Positions 1 through 12,396 are shown, counted from the stretch's first letter. The stretch is DNA of 64,000 nt from Gambelia wislizenii (GCA_030847615.1 JAUMIR010000001.1:32859501-32923500); one strand, 5' to 3'. A program made the numbers and translations. Notes: generated by a model from the letters alone, not told the origin.

Positions 1-824
1 AGAGATAAAGAGTCTTAACATGTCAGAGACACAATTAACAATCACAACTTTTTTCAAGAGAGGAAGGGGGCTTAAGTCCTCTCTCACAGTATGTAAAATA
101 AAAATAAAATAGCAATCAATATTTTGGCACAATCTGGAACGTAGAGCCTTAAACACATTGCTCCAACTATCCAGGGACACATTACAAAGGCGGCGCCAGT
201 ATAGGAAGGGACAGTTAACCTTGACAAGGAGGAAAAGGGGGGAGGGAGTTCAACAATAAGCATTTTCCTTTTATAAGCAGCTGGATTCTTGAACTTCACT
301 TAAGCTGCGGAAGTACCTTACAGCTGGGCTATTGCTGTCACAAAGACTTTGGTTCTCTGCACTCCCATCCCACACTTTTGAAGGGTTGGGCAAAAAGGAC
401 GATAGTGGTAGGAAGACATATGACACTCCCACCAAGGTTACGGTATGTTCTGTAAGACCTCATGCCTCGCTTATCTTAAAAAACTGTGGCTGCTGTGTGC
501 AATTTTTAATCTACTAAACTGAAAGTACTGCAGCAATCGGCAGACAATTTTATAGACCACAGAATTTATTTCAAAATCTAATTTCACCGTCAGGCTTTTA
601 ATGAGGAATTATGGAACTTGAGCAACAGTAATATGTTATGTTACCTTAACCTTATATTATATCATACCATATCCTATCATGCTGAGCGGTCTTCTGCTGT
701 GTCCCATCAGCAAGGACAATAAGAATACAGGAGACGGCCTGAGATGGAACACCCTTCCTCGGGAGACCCAACTGGGCACAAAATTGCAGTTGTTCACCAG
801 TCAAATGAGAACATAGTTGCTCAT

Positions 825-1036
825 GGGTGCATCTACACTGCAGTTTGACACCACTTTTAGTACTGTAGCTCCATCCTATGGAATCCTGGGATCTGTAATA
901 TTACCAGCTCTTTATCCTTTTCTGCCAAAGAGTGCTGGTGCCTCACAAAACAACAAATCCCAGGATTCTGCAGGATGGAGCCATGGCAGTTAAAGTGGTG
1001 TCAAACTGCATTATTTCTACAGTGCAGATGCATCCC
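825..1036. mobile_element. palindromic 212-bp MITE, copy 1
   Basis: The element is a long imperfect palindrome: GGGTGCATCTACACTGCAG at one end, GTGCAGATGCATCCC at the other, with GCAGTTTGACACCACTT and AAGTGGTGTCAAACTGC as inner arms. Two more copies of almost equal length are at 10917-11128 and 61433-61645. I could not define a target duplication. Confidence 0.82.
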
Positions 1037-1591
1037 ATGAAATTTTGGGACATAACTAATTTGACTAAAACCCCTGCATGTACATGGTTTTAATTTGAAA
1101 TTATTTTAATAATTTCTTTTTTTGTTTTTTTTTATTTTTTTATTTTTTTATTTTTTATATTATTATTTTTATTTGCAGCATAAATCAAAATATTTACAAT
1201 GTTATCATAAAGCAAGTTCCATTTCATCACTCTGTCTTTTTTAACTTGTGAGAATGTGTCTGGCCTTTTAAAGTCTATATAATTATTCACACTGTTTTAA
1301 ATTATCAGGCTTAGCCCTGATATCCCTGGATAGAGGGCAGGCTATAAATATTTCAATAAACAAACAAACCCTTTCTTTTCTAAGCCAATGCCCATTCAAA
1401 ATGCATAACAATGACCTAAATCCTATTAGTCTGATTGGAGTAGAGCCATTAAATCAGTTGGATTTCCCTATGTGTTGACTCACCATTTAACAATTGATTC
1501 AGTTGACCTACTGTAGTAGTTGAGACTAACCAATGAGATTCCATCCCATATCTAAAGGCAATGCACAGTAAATATAAAGCAAAGTAAAATA

Positions 1592-1820
1592 CATTCAGCC
1601 TTTGCAATCCATGGATTCTGCATCCACAGATTTCACCATCCACAGATTGAAAATATTTTTTTAAAAATAGTAATTCCAAAGCAAACCTTGATTTTGCCAT
1701 TTTATATAAGGAATGCCATTTTACTATGCTATTGTATATAATGGGACTTGACAATCCACGGATGTTGGTGCCCACGGGGGGTTCTAGCACCAAACCTCAG
1801 CGGATACCAAGGGCCCACTG
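1592..1820 (-). mobile_element. Tigger-like MITE (group B)
   Basis: TA flanks a 229-bp element ending GGATACCAAGGGCCCACTG. It shares the TTTTATATAAGG..ATGCCATTTTACTATG core with copies at 10547, 23137 and 49399. Orientation is opposite to 10547. Confidence 0.8.
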
Positions 1821-2028
1821 TAAACCAGCAACAAAAAGTATAAAATAATATATGATAATGTAATAATACAACAATGATGTATGTGTTATAACTGGAATAA
1901 TATACTTTTGTTTACAATTATACCCCATCCTATGAAAAAAGACCAGGGTTGGTCAAGTATGAAACACCGTAAAATATTAATTTGAGAACAGTGTCATAGA
2001 AAACCAAAGTTCTAAAAAAATCTTCTTC

Positions 2029-2519
2029 GAATCATAGTGTTGGAAGAGACCACAAGGGCCATCCAGTCCAACCCCCTGCCATGCAGGAATACACAATCAA
2101 ATCATTCCCGACAGATGGCCATCCAGCCTCTGTTTAAAAACCTCCAAAGAAGGAGACTCTACCACACCACAAGGCAGTTCATTCCACTGCTGAACAGCTC
2201 TTACTGTCAGGAAGTTCTTCCTAATATTCAGGTGGAATCTCTTTTCCTGTAGTTTGAACCCACTGCTCCGTGTCCTAGTCTCTGGAGCAGCCGAAAACAA
2301 ACTTGCTTCTTCTTCAATATGTCATCCCTTCAAATATTTAAACATGGCTATCATGTCACCTCTTCACCTTCTCTTCTCCAGGCTAAACATGCCCAGTTCC
2401 CTAATCTGCTCCTCATAGGCCATGGCTTCCAGACCTCCCACCATCCTGGTTGACCTCCTCTGGACACGTTCCAGCTTGTCAATATCCTTCCTGAATAGTG
2501 GTGCCCAGAATTTCAATGG
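2029..2519 (-). mobile_element. CR1-like LINE 3' fragment
   Basis: The minus strand encodes the C-terminal end of a CR1-type reverse transcriptase ORF ([20 protein letters not shown], then VESPSLEVFKQRLDGHL), ending in the CTATGATTC-type tail near 2029. It is 5' truncated. Confidence 0.9.
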
Positions 2520-2861
2520 TAATTTGTCTGAATAATGTGTGTGTGCACATACGCAATACCTGATGGTAAGGTTTAAAATAATAAGCAGTAAATGGGTGCC
2601 CACTCACCTCATGGCATTTCAGCAGGGCTGGTTTAACCAGTCTGCCAAATCAGCATTGGCGGGGGGACCCTAGGTCAAGAGAGGGCCCCGTACTAGCCTC
2701 CTTAATCTGACAAAGGAGACAGCCAGTAGGAGCCCCCTCCTCCTCCAAAAACCTCCGCTGGCTTTTTTTTTTTTTAAAAACAGAGTCTCACAAACCCAAA
2801 GAGAAAGAAAGAAAGAGCAGCCCTCCATGGCAGAAGCTGGAGGAAGAGGCAGGGAGAGGGT

Positions 2862-2863
2862 GA

Positions 2864-2895
<32 letters not shown>

Positions 2896-2990
2896 CAGGG
2901 AATTTGAGTGGTGTCTCCCTCAGAAAGGATTTCTTTCTTTCTTTCCCTTCCCTTCCTTTCCCTTCCCTTCCCTTCCCGTCTTGGTTCCTC
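2862..2990 (+). repeat. (GT)n(GA)n and CCCTT-type simple sequence
   Basis: GTGTGTGTGTGTGTGAGAGA is followed after about 35 bp by TTTCTTTCTTTCCCTTCCCT-type sequence. It lies inside the hAT-like element at 2623-4363 and creates false frames of over 100 codons on both strands. Confidence 0.93.
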
Positions 2991-3116
2991 TCCCCTCCCT
3001 TTGCTCCCCCCCCCCTTGGTCTTCTTCAGCTTCCTCTCCTTGCTGCCAACTGAGTTCAGCCTGCAAAAGGAATTTCTGTGTTTGCCCATGTGCCTTCAAG
3101 TCATTTCTGACTAAGG

Positions 3117-3236
3117 CAATGTTTAGGTGGAATCTATTTTCCTGGAGTTTGAACCCTTTGCTCCATGTCCTAGTCTCTGGAGCAGCAGAAAACAAGCTTG
3201 CTCCATCCTCAGTATGACATCCCTTCAAATATTTAA
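3117..3236 (-). mobile_element. CR1-like LINE scrap
   Basis: About 120 bp matching the LFSAAPETRTWSKGFKLQEN part of the CR1 ORF, joined on its left to a short scrap of SINE (GTGCCTTCAAGTCATTTCTG, about 3090-3109). Confidence 0.75.
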
Positions 3237-3263
3237 CTTTCCCAGGCTCTAAATGCAGCCTAG

Positions 3264-3893
3264 AATCATAGGATCATAGGGCTGGAAGGGACCCCAACAG
3301 CCATCCCATCTGATTGGCTTCTGCCGTGCAGGAACACACAATCAAAGCATTCCTGACAGATGGCCATACAACTATGTTTTTAAAAAAACAAAGAAGGAGA
3401 CTCCACCACACTCCAAGGTGGCAGTGTATTCCACTTCCGAACAGCTCTATTTGTCAGGAGGTTCTTCCTAATATTCAGGTGGAATCTCTTTTCCTGTAGT
3501 TTGAACCCATGGCTCCGTGTCCTAGTCTCTGGAGCAGCAGAAAACAAGCTTGCTCCTTCCTCAATATGACATCCCTTCAAATATTTAAACATGGCTATCA
3601 TGTCACCTCTCAACCTTCTCTTCTCCAGGCTAAGCTTAGCCAGCTCCCTAAGCCGTTCCTCATAGGGCATAATGGCTTCCAGACCTCCCACCATCCTTCT
3701 CAGTATCTTTCTTGAATTGTTGTACCCAGGACTGGAAACAGTATTCCAGGTGAGGTCTGACCAAAGCAGAATGGAGTGATACTATTACTTCCCTTGATCT
3801 AGACACTACTCCTATTAATGCAGCCTAGAATCGCATTGGCATTTTTTGCTGCTGCATCACACTACTAACTCATGTTTAGCTTGTAGTCCACTC
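3264..3893 (-). mobile_element. CR1-like LINE 3' fragment
   Basis: The minus strand reads [20 protein letters not shown] and [20 protein letters not shown]. It is nested in the hAT element at 2623-4363. A second, shorter piece of the same region is at 3117-3236. Confidence 0.88.
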
Positions 3894-4010
3894 TTTCTTT
3901 TCTTTGAGGAAATCTACACCGTTACGTTAATTGCTAATAAACAAAAAATATTATCTTAGTGCCTATAATATAGTTTTAAAACTAAATTATTGGTGGCAAA
4001 TTATGTAATA

Positions 4011-4248
4011 CAGTAGGCCCCTCTTATCCACTGGGGATTGGTTCGGGGGGGGGGCATGGATTCTGAAAACCATGAATAATAGAGAACACCATTGAAAATA
4101 ATGGGACTTCTGGTTTAAAATACCACAGAGTTGCCTTGGAGGGCCTAGAAAACGGCTAGGGAGGACACATTTTTTAGGAAGACTCTATGGTAGGTGTGCT
4201 GTTTTGTGTCCCATGGATAATGAATCCATGGATACGGGGGTCCTATTG
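4011..4248. mobile_element. Tigger/mariner-like MITE, TA target
   Basis: The ends CAGTAGGCCCCTCTTATCC and GGATACGGGGGTCCTATTG are inverted repeats, flanked by TA. It is the same family as 47451-47700, and nested within the hAT element at 2623-4363. Confidence 0.85.
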
Positions 4249-4855
4249 TAATCTGAACATCCTATACGGTGAATAGGTTAGGTTACATTGACCCGAGATA
4301 AACATATGGGCCCCCCAAAATAAAGCATTGCTGGGCCCCCCAAAATTCCTTAAAACGGCCCTGCATTTCAGTTTACAAATCCTCACTCGAAGCCAACACT
4401 AAAGATTTTACATGTCATGAGCATGTTTCAACTATGCTTTTTTGCCATGCCCACACAAGCAACTTCTGCCAAAGGACAATCCCGACCAAGAGAAGAAGAA
4501 AAGTAAAACATCACACAAGTTCTAGACCTATTGTTTAAATAAAAGCAGTAAAGGGATTAAATCAGCAAGTCCCGACACAACCATATAAAAAGACACTTCA
4601 CACATTAACATGCCCACATTATTACTGCCTATGATCCAGAAACTTCCCCCGCCCCCCAAAGAGAGAAAATACTACAAACCAAACAAGAGATCAAACTACC
4701 TGGATTAATTCATTCCGGGGAAAACTTAATCCTTGATCATACCATTGAAATTATGTTTCATACAATGGAAATACAACAAGAGGTATGTCTATCTGGGTTT
4801 CAAATTTGAATATCACCTTACTATTTTATATAATAGCCAGAATCCTAATCTGATT

Positions 4856-5316
4856 TTAACAGATTAGAAAGCTGGGCCAAAACTAACAAAATGAATTTCA
4901 ACAAGGAGAAATGTAGGATACTACATTTGGGCAGTAAAAATGAAAGGCACAGATATTAAATGTGACACCTGGCTTGATGGCAGTACATGCAAAAGGGATC
5001 TAGGAGTCTTAGTGGATCACAAACTGAACATGTGTCAGCAGTGTGATGACTCCAGAGACTAGTTCATGGAGCAATGCATTCAAACTGCGGAAAAGAGATT
5101 CCATCTAAACATTAGGAAGAATTTCCTGACAGTAAGAGCTGTTCAGCAGTGGAATGAACTGCCTTGTGGTGTGGTGGAGTCTCCTTCTTTGGAGGTTTTA
5201 AAGAGAGGCTGGATGGCCATCTGTTGGAAGTGCTTTGATTGTGTATTCCTGCATGGAAGGAGGTTGGACTGAAAGGCCCCTGTGGTCTCTTCTAACTCTA
5301 TGATTCAATGATTCTA
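4856..5316 (+). mobile_element. CR1-like LINE 3' fragment with internal deletion
   Basis: Starts in ESWAKTNKMNFNKEKC-like sequence and passes by an internal deletion (near 5050) to [20 protein letters not shown], then the 3' tail TCTATGATTCAATGATTCTA. Confidence 0.87.
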
Positions 5317-5320
5317 TTAG

Positions 5321-5697
5321 GTAGTTGTGAGTGCTGAGAGTTACACATTCATGACTGCTTTTTTATTTATGATCCCTATGTATCCCCTCATGTAGGGTAT
5401 ACATAGTGACTATGAAAGTCCCCCAATTCCCACTTACCAGTCAGCAGTGGCTGTGGTTGATGGGGGTCCGTTCCTCTGTCACTCAGGAAGTAGCTGACTG
5501 ACATTGGGGGCCCAACAGGGGTCTGCTCCTGCCTGTTGCAAAGGAAATCACTGGTGTGCAGAGGTGAGGACATTAGTCAGCCACTTCCCAAGTGACAGGG
5601 GAACAGACTCTTGTCAATCACAGCTGCTGCAGACCAGTAAGTGGGGATTGAGGAGCAGAGTGTCAGGCCAAGAGTCACTACATAGCTACATAACTAC
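5321..5697. mobile_element. hairpin-forming element, copy 1
   Basis: About 377 bp with outer inverted motifs GTAGTTGTGAG and CTACATAACTAC and a strong inner pair: CCCACTTACCAGTCAGCAG against CTGCAGACCAGTAAGTGGGG, and TCCTCTGTCAC against GTGACAGGGGA. The same organisation recurs at 51471-51872. It abuts a CR1 tail on the left and an AT microsatellite on the right. Confidence 0.6.
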
Positions 5698-5749
5698 TGT
5701 GGTTACATAACAAATTAGTGCATAGAGGATTCCAGCCAATATTTTTTTA

Positions 5750-5751
<2 letters not shown>

Positions 5752-5792
<41 letters not shown>
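5752..5792 (+). repeat. (AT)n microsatellite
   Basis: About twenty uninterrupted AT units. Confidence 0.98.
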
Positions 5793-5795
<3 letters not shown>

Positions 5796-6651
5796 GGAGT
5801 ACCTCATTCATCAATCCCATGGGCGTTCTCCATCCAATGTGTAAGCCCTTGTAAACAAACCCTGAGATCTGTTTTGCAGGACGAAAACTGTTGCACTAGG
5901 TCTTCCCCTGAAGAGACCAGCATGGAACTGAGATGCATTGTTAGTGGGAAAATGTCCACATCTGTAAAAACGACTTCTAACCACTATTCCACTTTGCTTT
6001 GGCCACATATACTATCTTGGCCCCCATCCATGCCTTTAACCTGGGGTGTACAAAAATATGTTCCATAGGCACATGGAACCCCTGGACCCCATTTTTGTCG
6101 CCCCTGAAGCCCCCCACCAGTTCCCTAATGCTCCCCAACTGCTCCTTTTAAAAATTGGCACAATTTTTGAATAATTTTTGCCCCAAACCATACAGAAAGC
6201 CCACATAAACATATCTCCTACAAGCATCCAAAACAACACAAAATTCCCAAAGATTTCTGTTTTCTTCTGTAGTTCCTCCCCAAATATTGACAGGAAGTTA
6301 TGCAATATCATTTCCTGTTGCCATTTTGAAACAGCCTGCAGAAGAAAATGGAGGTATTTCAACCTGTTGTGTGTGTGTGTGTGTGTGTTTGTCCCACTGG
6401 CCCCCACATAGTTGGCCACCCCTTCTTTAGCCCTGCCAGCTGATCCTGTTCGCTTTCCCAACTCACGAGGAGATCCTCGTGAGTTGGGAAACAAAGAGGA
6501 TCAGCTGGCAAGGCTCCCCCAGCCAGCCAGCCAGCCAACTTGGGGCGGGGGGTCTTATACGGCGAATATATGCCAAACTCTAGATTTTTACTGGAAAATT
6601 CGGGGGTCGTCTTATATGCCCAGCCGTCTTATACGCCGGAATATATGGTAC

Positions 6652-8310
6652 TTCCCTTGATCTAGACACTATACTTCTATTGATGCAGCCCAAAAGTGCA
6701 TTGGCCTTTTTAGCTGCCGCATCACACTGTTGACTCATGTTCAGCTTGTGGTCTACTAGGACTCCTAGATCCCTTTCGCACGTGGTCTCATTCAGCCAGG
6801 TCTCCTCCATCCTATATCTATTCATTTCGTTTTCCCGCCCTAAGTGCAGTACCTTACATTTTTCCATATTGAATTTCATTTTGTTAGCTTTGGCCCAGCT
6901 CTCCAGTCTATTCAGGTCATTTTGAATTTTGATCATGTCCTCTAGGGTATTAGTTACTCCTCCTAGTTTGAACAATCTGCAAATTTGATAAGTATGTCCC
7001 TAATTCTGGCATCCAAGTCATTGATAAAGATATCGAATAGCATTGAGCCCAGGACAGAACCCTGTGTCACACCACTGGTCACATCTTTCCAAGAGGAAGG
7101 GGAGCCACTGCTGAGCACCCTTTGAGTTCGGCTGGTCAACCAATTACAAATCCATTGAACAGTTAACTTGTCTAGCCCACATTTTACAAGCTTGTTTGCA
7201 AGAATGTCATGGGGAACCATGTCAAAGGCCTTACTGAAATCAAGGTGTGTGATATCCACAGCATTCCCTTCATCTATCAAGCTGGTAATTTTATCAAAAA
7301 AAGAGATCAGATTAGTCTGGCATGACTTGTTCCTCTGAAACCCATGTTGACTTTTTGTGATTATGGCATTGCCTTCTAAATGTTCACAGACTCTCTATTT
7401 AATGATCTGCTCTAGAATCTTCCCTGGTATTAATGTCAGACTAACTGGATGATAATTGTTGGGATCCTCTTTTTTCCCCTTTTTGAAGATGGGAACAGCG
7501 TTTGTCCTCCTCCAGTCTACTGCTACTTCTCCTGTTCTCCAGGAGTTATCAAAGTTTATTACCAATGCCTCTGAGATTACATTTGCCAGCTCTTTTAATA
7601 CCCTTGGATGTAGTTCATTTGGTCCTGGAGATTTAAATTCATTTAGATTAAGAAGGTATTCCTGTACTACCTCTTTACTTATTCTGTGCTGGATTTCCCG
7701 TATTGTGTCCTTTGTTCCATTATCCTCAGGTTGATCACCCTTTCGCTTTTCTGAAAACACTGAGGCAAAGAAGGTGTTGAGTAATTCTGCCTTTTCTCTG
7801 TCCCCTGTTAGTATTTTGCCATCTTCTCCACATAGTGGCCCTATCATTTCCTTCTGCCTCCTTTTGCTGCGGACATACCCAAAAAAACCCTTTTTATTGT
7901 TCTTAACCTCCCTAGCAAGCCTGAGCTCATTCCGCACTTTAGCTTTTCTGACTTTACTCCTACGTGTGTTCGCTATCTGTTTGAATTCTTCTTTGGTGAT
8001 TTCCCCCCCTTTTCCATTTCCTATACATGTTCCGTTTAAAACTTAGCTCCATTGAAAGTTCTTTAGTCATCCATCCTGGTTTCTTGAGACACCTCCCATT
8101 TTTCTTCCTCAATGGTACTGTTTGAAATTGTGCCTTCAGTTTCTCCCTTTTGAGAAAGTCCCATCTGTCTTGAAGTCCCTTCTCTTTTAGTATTCTTGAC
8201 CATGAGATCACCCCCAGTACAATAACTTCCTCCTCTATCTGTGCTGAATTCAAAAAATACATTATTGCAGACTTTCCTGGACATTTCATCACTTTGTTGC
8301 TTCACAATAA
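6652..8310 (-). mobile_element. CR1-like LINE, longest reverse transcriptase remnant
   Basis: About 1.66 kb on the minus strand. Reading 5' to 3': the endonuclease-RT linker, then RT with LGREVKNNKKGFF-like sequence (VKNNKKGFFGYVRSKRR at 7937-7395), DFSKAFDMVPHDIL (motif A), SGVTQGSVLGS (motif B) and FADC where active copies have FADD (motif C), followed by a frame change into LESWAKANKMKFNMEKC. Stops, frameshifts, the lost second Asp and missing 5' and 3' ends show it is dead. Confidence 0.92.
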
Positions 8311-8522
8311 TATTGTATCTTTGACGTAAGATCTAATATATTTATAGTCTGACAAACATTTCCACCTCTAGTCTATGAACCATACGACAGCTTTATCACC
8401 CCAATCCATTTTCTAAAACTCAATTAACTTTTTCCAGTTTTCTCTGAAGTTTGTTAAAGATTATTGTAAGATCTCAGAGGCTGACTGTATAAGCTCTGTA
8501 CAACAGAGGAAGTCATACCCAC

Positions 8523-8755
8523 TCCAACTGCCCCAGTTTGGCAGAGACAATCCTATTTAGTCCTCTGTTATCCCACTTTTTCAGCTGCATTTAAAATGTC
8601 CCTGTTTTTCTCTCCACCTCCCTCTTTTCCCCTTTGTCCTCAGCTTACTTCAATTGTTGTTAACTGAGTTCAAAGTTCTAAAGGGAGAGGAGCCGAGGGG
8701 GTGGAATCATACCCTTCCCAGTAGGCTCAGGCAAAGGCAAACTGCTGCAGCCTCT
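8523..8755 (+). repeat. unclassified dispersed repeat R1, copy 1
   Basis: CTCCAACTGCCCCAGTTTGG through CCCTTTGTCCTCAGCTTACT to CAGTAGGCTCAGGCAAAGGC. The same order of blocks is found at 45589-45841. There are no terminal repeats, poly-A tail or tRNA boxes, so I cannot classify it. Confidence 0.65.
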
Positions 8756-9021
8756 CCTAGCTTGTGTGTTCTTCCTTGTTAATAACCTCTGCCATCTCAA
8801 CCCACTCTGGTATTACTTGGCCACATATGTGCTGGTTTTCATATGTGAAATGTTGGAGGGCATGGGGGTCTATTTATTACACAGTCTTTAATTGTCCTTT
8901 ACACTAAACAAAACAATGCAAGTCCCTGGTAAAATAAGAATAATTTGAAGGAAATTGTGTCGCATTTAGTGAAATCATGTCAGTCCTGTGAAATGATGTG
9001 ATTCTAGAAAACAAAGCAGGG

Positions 9022-9024
<3 letters not shown>

Positions 9025-9053
<29 letters not shown>
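9025..9053 (+). repeat. (TA)n microsatellite
   Basis: About fourteen TA units. Confidence 0.97.
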
Positions 9054-9055
<2 letters not shown>

Positions 9056-9850
9056 CAACTTTCCAAAAGAAATTTTGTTCTGTATTATCAGAGTGGATCC
9101 ACAAAACAGGAAGCAGAGCCCTAAGAGGAGGATGCAGGAATAACCATAGGGTGGTTAATATAAATGAAAACCTGGTATTAGTGGAATTAGCTGCTGCTCC
9201 TGACATCAGTAGAAGGAAACGAACTGCGAGTTCTTAGAAAACATAGCACAGAGTGAGAAAGTACAGCTTTTAAATAGAAAAAAGATATCTATGGGTTTCT
9301 TGGGGGTGAAAGGGTGCTCCAGACAAATAGTCTAATATTTACTTTGAATGATTGCCCACCAACTCTGCGTGAGGCAATGGGCAAGGAGGAAGAGGGTGTG
9401 TGGGTGGCATTGCAATTGCAACAATGCTCTTTGTTCCAAAGGCAGCTCATGGGAGAGACTTGCTAAAAGCTCCCCACCCCCCAAATGAGTGAAAGGGTAG
9501 ACAGGATAGTTCAAGAGTTGAGAAAATCAGCACTCCACATTGTTGTGATAGAGGCAGATAGATATATATATATTTAATGTTAAAGAACATAGCATTGGAA
9601 GGTATAGTGCTCTCAGGATGAGTTCACAAATTACAGGAGTAAGCTGTGAGGGTTAGGATGTAGCTCCCATGTCTAGATTGTAAATCAGTCCTTAGCTCCT
9701 GCTCATGAAGTGTGTTGATTTTAAAAAAAATTATCTCAGGAGGACAGGTTATGGTAGCTCCATCTATTTTTATGACAGACACATTTGATATGGGTGCAAG
9801 AGACACAAATCTTTTGATTGTTCCATTCTTGTGTGCACAGTTGAATAATT

Positions 9851-10410
9851 TCATAGAATCACAGAATCATAGAGTTGGAAGATACCACAAGGGCCATCTA
9901 GTCCAACCCCCTGCCATGCAGGAATACACAATCAAAGCATTCCCAACAGATGGCCATCCAGCCTCTGTTTAAAAACCTCCAAAGAAGGAGACTCTACCAC
10001 ACTCTGAGGCAGTGCATTCCACTGCCAAACAGCTCTTACTGTCAGAAAGTTCTTCCTAATGTTTAGATGGAATCCCTTTTCCTGTAGTCCATTGCTCCGT
10101 GTCCTAGTCTCTGGCCAGGTGCTCTACCCTCAGTATGACATCCCTTAAAATATTTAAACATGGCTTTTATGTCACCTCTTAACCTTCTCTTACCTAGGCT
10201 AAACATACCCAGCTCCCTAAGCCGCTCCTCATAGGGCATGGCTTCCAGACCTCCCACCATTTTGGTCACCCTCCTCTGGACATGTTTCAGCTTGTCCATA
10301 TCCTTCTGGAATTGTGGTGCCCAGAACTGGACACAGTATTCCACATGAAGTCTGACTAAAGCAGAATAGAATGGCACTATTACTTCCCTTGATCTAGATA
10401 CTATTGATGC
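9851..10410 (-). mobile_element. CR1-like LINE 3' fragment
   Basis: Tail CATAGAATCACAGAATCATAG at 9851, coding remnants [20 protein letters not shown]; 5' truncated near 10410. It lies 136 bp from the Tigger-like MITE at 10547. Confidence 0.88.
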
Positions 10411-10546
10411 AGAAAAAAACAAACAAACAAAAAACCTTTATTTTTGACTGGACAAGAGTAGACAAGTTTTGGCACATTTTTGATAAGTGTTCACATTTCA
10501 GGGGTTTTGTGAAAAACCTCAACCTTTCTTCACAAAAACCAGTGTA

Positions 10547-10777
10547 CAGTGTGCCCTTGGTATCTGTTGGGGTTTGATTCTAGGACCTCCCATGGATACC
10601 AATATTCGTGGATGCTCAAGTCCTATTATGTACAATAGCATAGTAAAATAGCATCACTTATATAAAATGGTGAACAGCAAGGTTTGCTTTTGGAATAATA
10701 TTTTTAAAAAATATTTTTTCAAGTCGTGGTTAGTTGAATCCATGGATAAAGAAACTGTGGATAAGGAGGGCCAACTG
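10547..10777 (+). mobile_element. Tigger-like MITE (group B)
   Basis: The ends CAGTGTGCCCTTGGTATC and GATAAGGAGGGCCAACTG are inverted repeats, flanked by TA (10545-10546, 10778-10779). 231 bp, same family as the copies at 1592, 23137 and 49399. Confidence 0.85.
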
Positions 10778-10916
10778 TATTTTGCACAAGGAACACTGCC
10801 TATATCCTAATGTTACCCCTCTTATTAGAAAAGACCCATCAAATCAATAACATGTACCTCAGTGTTGGCTCACCATTCAACAATCCATTTGATATGTCTA
10901 CTCTAGTTGAGACTAA

Positions 10917-11128
10917 GAGTGCATCTACACTGTATAAATAATGAAGTTTGACACCACTTGGCCCCATCCTACAAAATATTGGAATTTGTAGTTTTGTGAG
11001 GCACCAGCACTCTTTGGCAGAGAAGGCTAAAGACCTCGTAAAACTACCAATCCCAGGATCCCATAGGGTGGAGCTATGGTACTTAAAGTGATGTAAAACT
11101 GCATCACTTCTACAGTGTAGATGCACCC
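10917..11128. mobile_element. palindromic 212-bp MITE, copy 2
   Basis: Starts GAGTGCATCTACACTG and ends CAGTGTAGATGCACCC. The centre holds TGAGGCACCAGCACTCTTTG, as in the other copies. Confidence 0.82.
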
Positions 11129-11612
11129 AGAGTAACAGGATCTCAGTCAATTGTTTTCTGTGCAAACTTACTCTTTGTACCACTTTTAGTTTGTTTGCTA
11201 GAAATGAAATTTTCACAGAAACATCACGAAATGCCAAAAATAGCCCAGGTTGGTTGACCATTTTGACCACAGGATGGCTCAATGTGTTGAGGACAAGGAA
11301 ATCTGTGCATATTATTTAAAACCCCAACGGGCACACATATATTTCCTTCAGCAAATATCAAAGGGTCCAAATTGTAAGGGTGTAGCTATAGGGGATGAGC
11401 AAAATGAGGGCACTGCCCCACCAAATAAGAAATGGTGCCCTTCCAATGAAATCTTCCTTCACTGGCCACATTTCTAGCATTGCAGTAACTTAAAATCCCA
11501 GTAGCACATTTAGAAATAGAATCTAGGCATCCAAAGAAAAGGGGCAGGCAAAGTTACGAAGGAAATGTGAACACAGCAAATATAAGAGTTCTAGGGGTGA
11601 GCAATATTCTAT

Positions 11613-12116
11613 GGGCTCGTTCATATGAGGGGGGCGGAAATATGAACACATCTGAAAAAGCAGCTATTCGCAACGCTGCAACCTATCTTAATGGTCAAAA
11701 GAGCCCCCCTAAACTTTTCATGACCCCTAGCCAAGATGGTGGCCATGAGTGAATTACTCATGCTTTTAAATCTGCTGCTGCCAATGGAAAAAAAAAACAG
11801 TTTACCATGGTGCACACATGCAATATTTTGTATTTACAAAAATAAAAAAAAACAGAGTATAAGATTACCATTTTAGGTAATTAGGATTACCATTTCCCTG
11901 TTTGCTAGCCCCGCCCCCATGCTCATCCAGCCAATCAGATTACGCTTCCTGGTCTCACCAACATAAATGAGAGCCCTGGAGGCTACCCACATGGAGTTTG
12001 AGGTGGATTTGGCTGCCCCCCCTTCCAAACGACACATATTTATGTGAATGTCCATTTGTACAGATCACCTTCCATTAGCATCCTGTTAGGATTATTTTCA
12101 CTGTTTAGACAAGCCC
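11613..12116. mobile_element. 3-bp-TSD non-autonomous transposon, copy 1
   Basis: A 504-bp element begins GGGCTCGTTCATATGA and ends TTTAGACAAGCCC, so its termini are degenerate inverted repeats of the GGGCTTGTCTACAC type. Both sides carry TAT (11610-11612 and 12117-12119), a 3-bp target duplication. Inside are an AAGATGGTGGCC motif (about 11733-11744), a GC box (about 11908-11918) and a CCAAT box (11931-11935), the module shared with copies 3 and 5. There is no coding capacity. Confidence 0.8.
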
Positions 12117-12396
12117 TATGTTTCACTCTCTGGAGTGTTAGCAATTTGGGGACTGAAGGAAAATCTCATTTGAGGGGGAAGAATTCTCACTTGGAAGGGC
12201 AATGGCCTCATTTTACCTCCCAATAGCTACACCCCTGTAGGTAGCACACTTGAGTGTTCAAACACACATCTATATACATCTAGGAAATTGGACTGACCCA
12301 TGGCTTCACATGGACAAGGAACACAGGAAATTTACTTTGAGAACTTCATGCTCTTTGCCCACTTTCTGTTTGGCTTAGTATTGTCTGTTCTTACAG

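Larger units (their letters stand above)
2623..4363. mobile_element. hAT-like element with nested repeats, 8-bp TSD
   Basis: The outer element starts CAGGGCTGGTTTAACC and ends CTTAAAACGGCCCTG, with a perfect 8-bp target duplication CATTTCAG at 2615-2622 and 4364-4371. Its right end (GGGCCCCCCAAAATAAAGCATTG region) is shared with the 227-bp relative at 14138-14364. The 1741 bp include a purine/pyrimidine-skewed simple-sequence block, a short SINE scrap (about 3083-3116), two CR1 3' fragments and a TA-flanked Tigger-like MITE (4011-4248). No transposase is recognisable. Confidence 0.85.

Noticed and set aside
2670..3217. Frames of over 100 codons on both strands
   Set aside because: They come from GT/GA and CCCTT simple sequence inside a transposon.
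7395..7937. 180-codon minus-strand frame as a host gene
   Set aside because: It is CR1 reverse-transcriptase sequence and continues, broken, into other RT motifs.
825..11128. 3-bp target duplications for the palindromic 212-bp MITEs
   Set aside because: Flanks of the three copies do not give a consistent duplication of any length, so they were kept apart from the 3-bp-TSD family.
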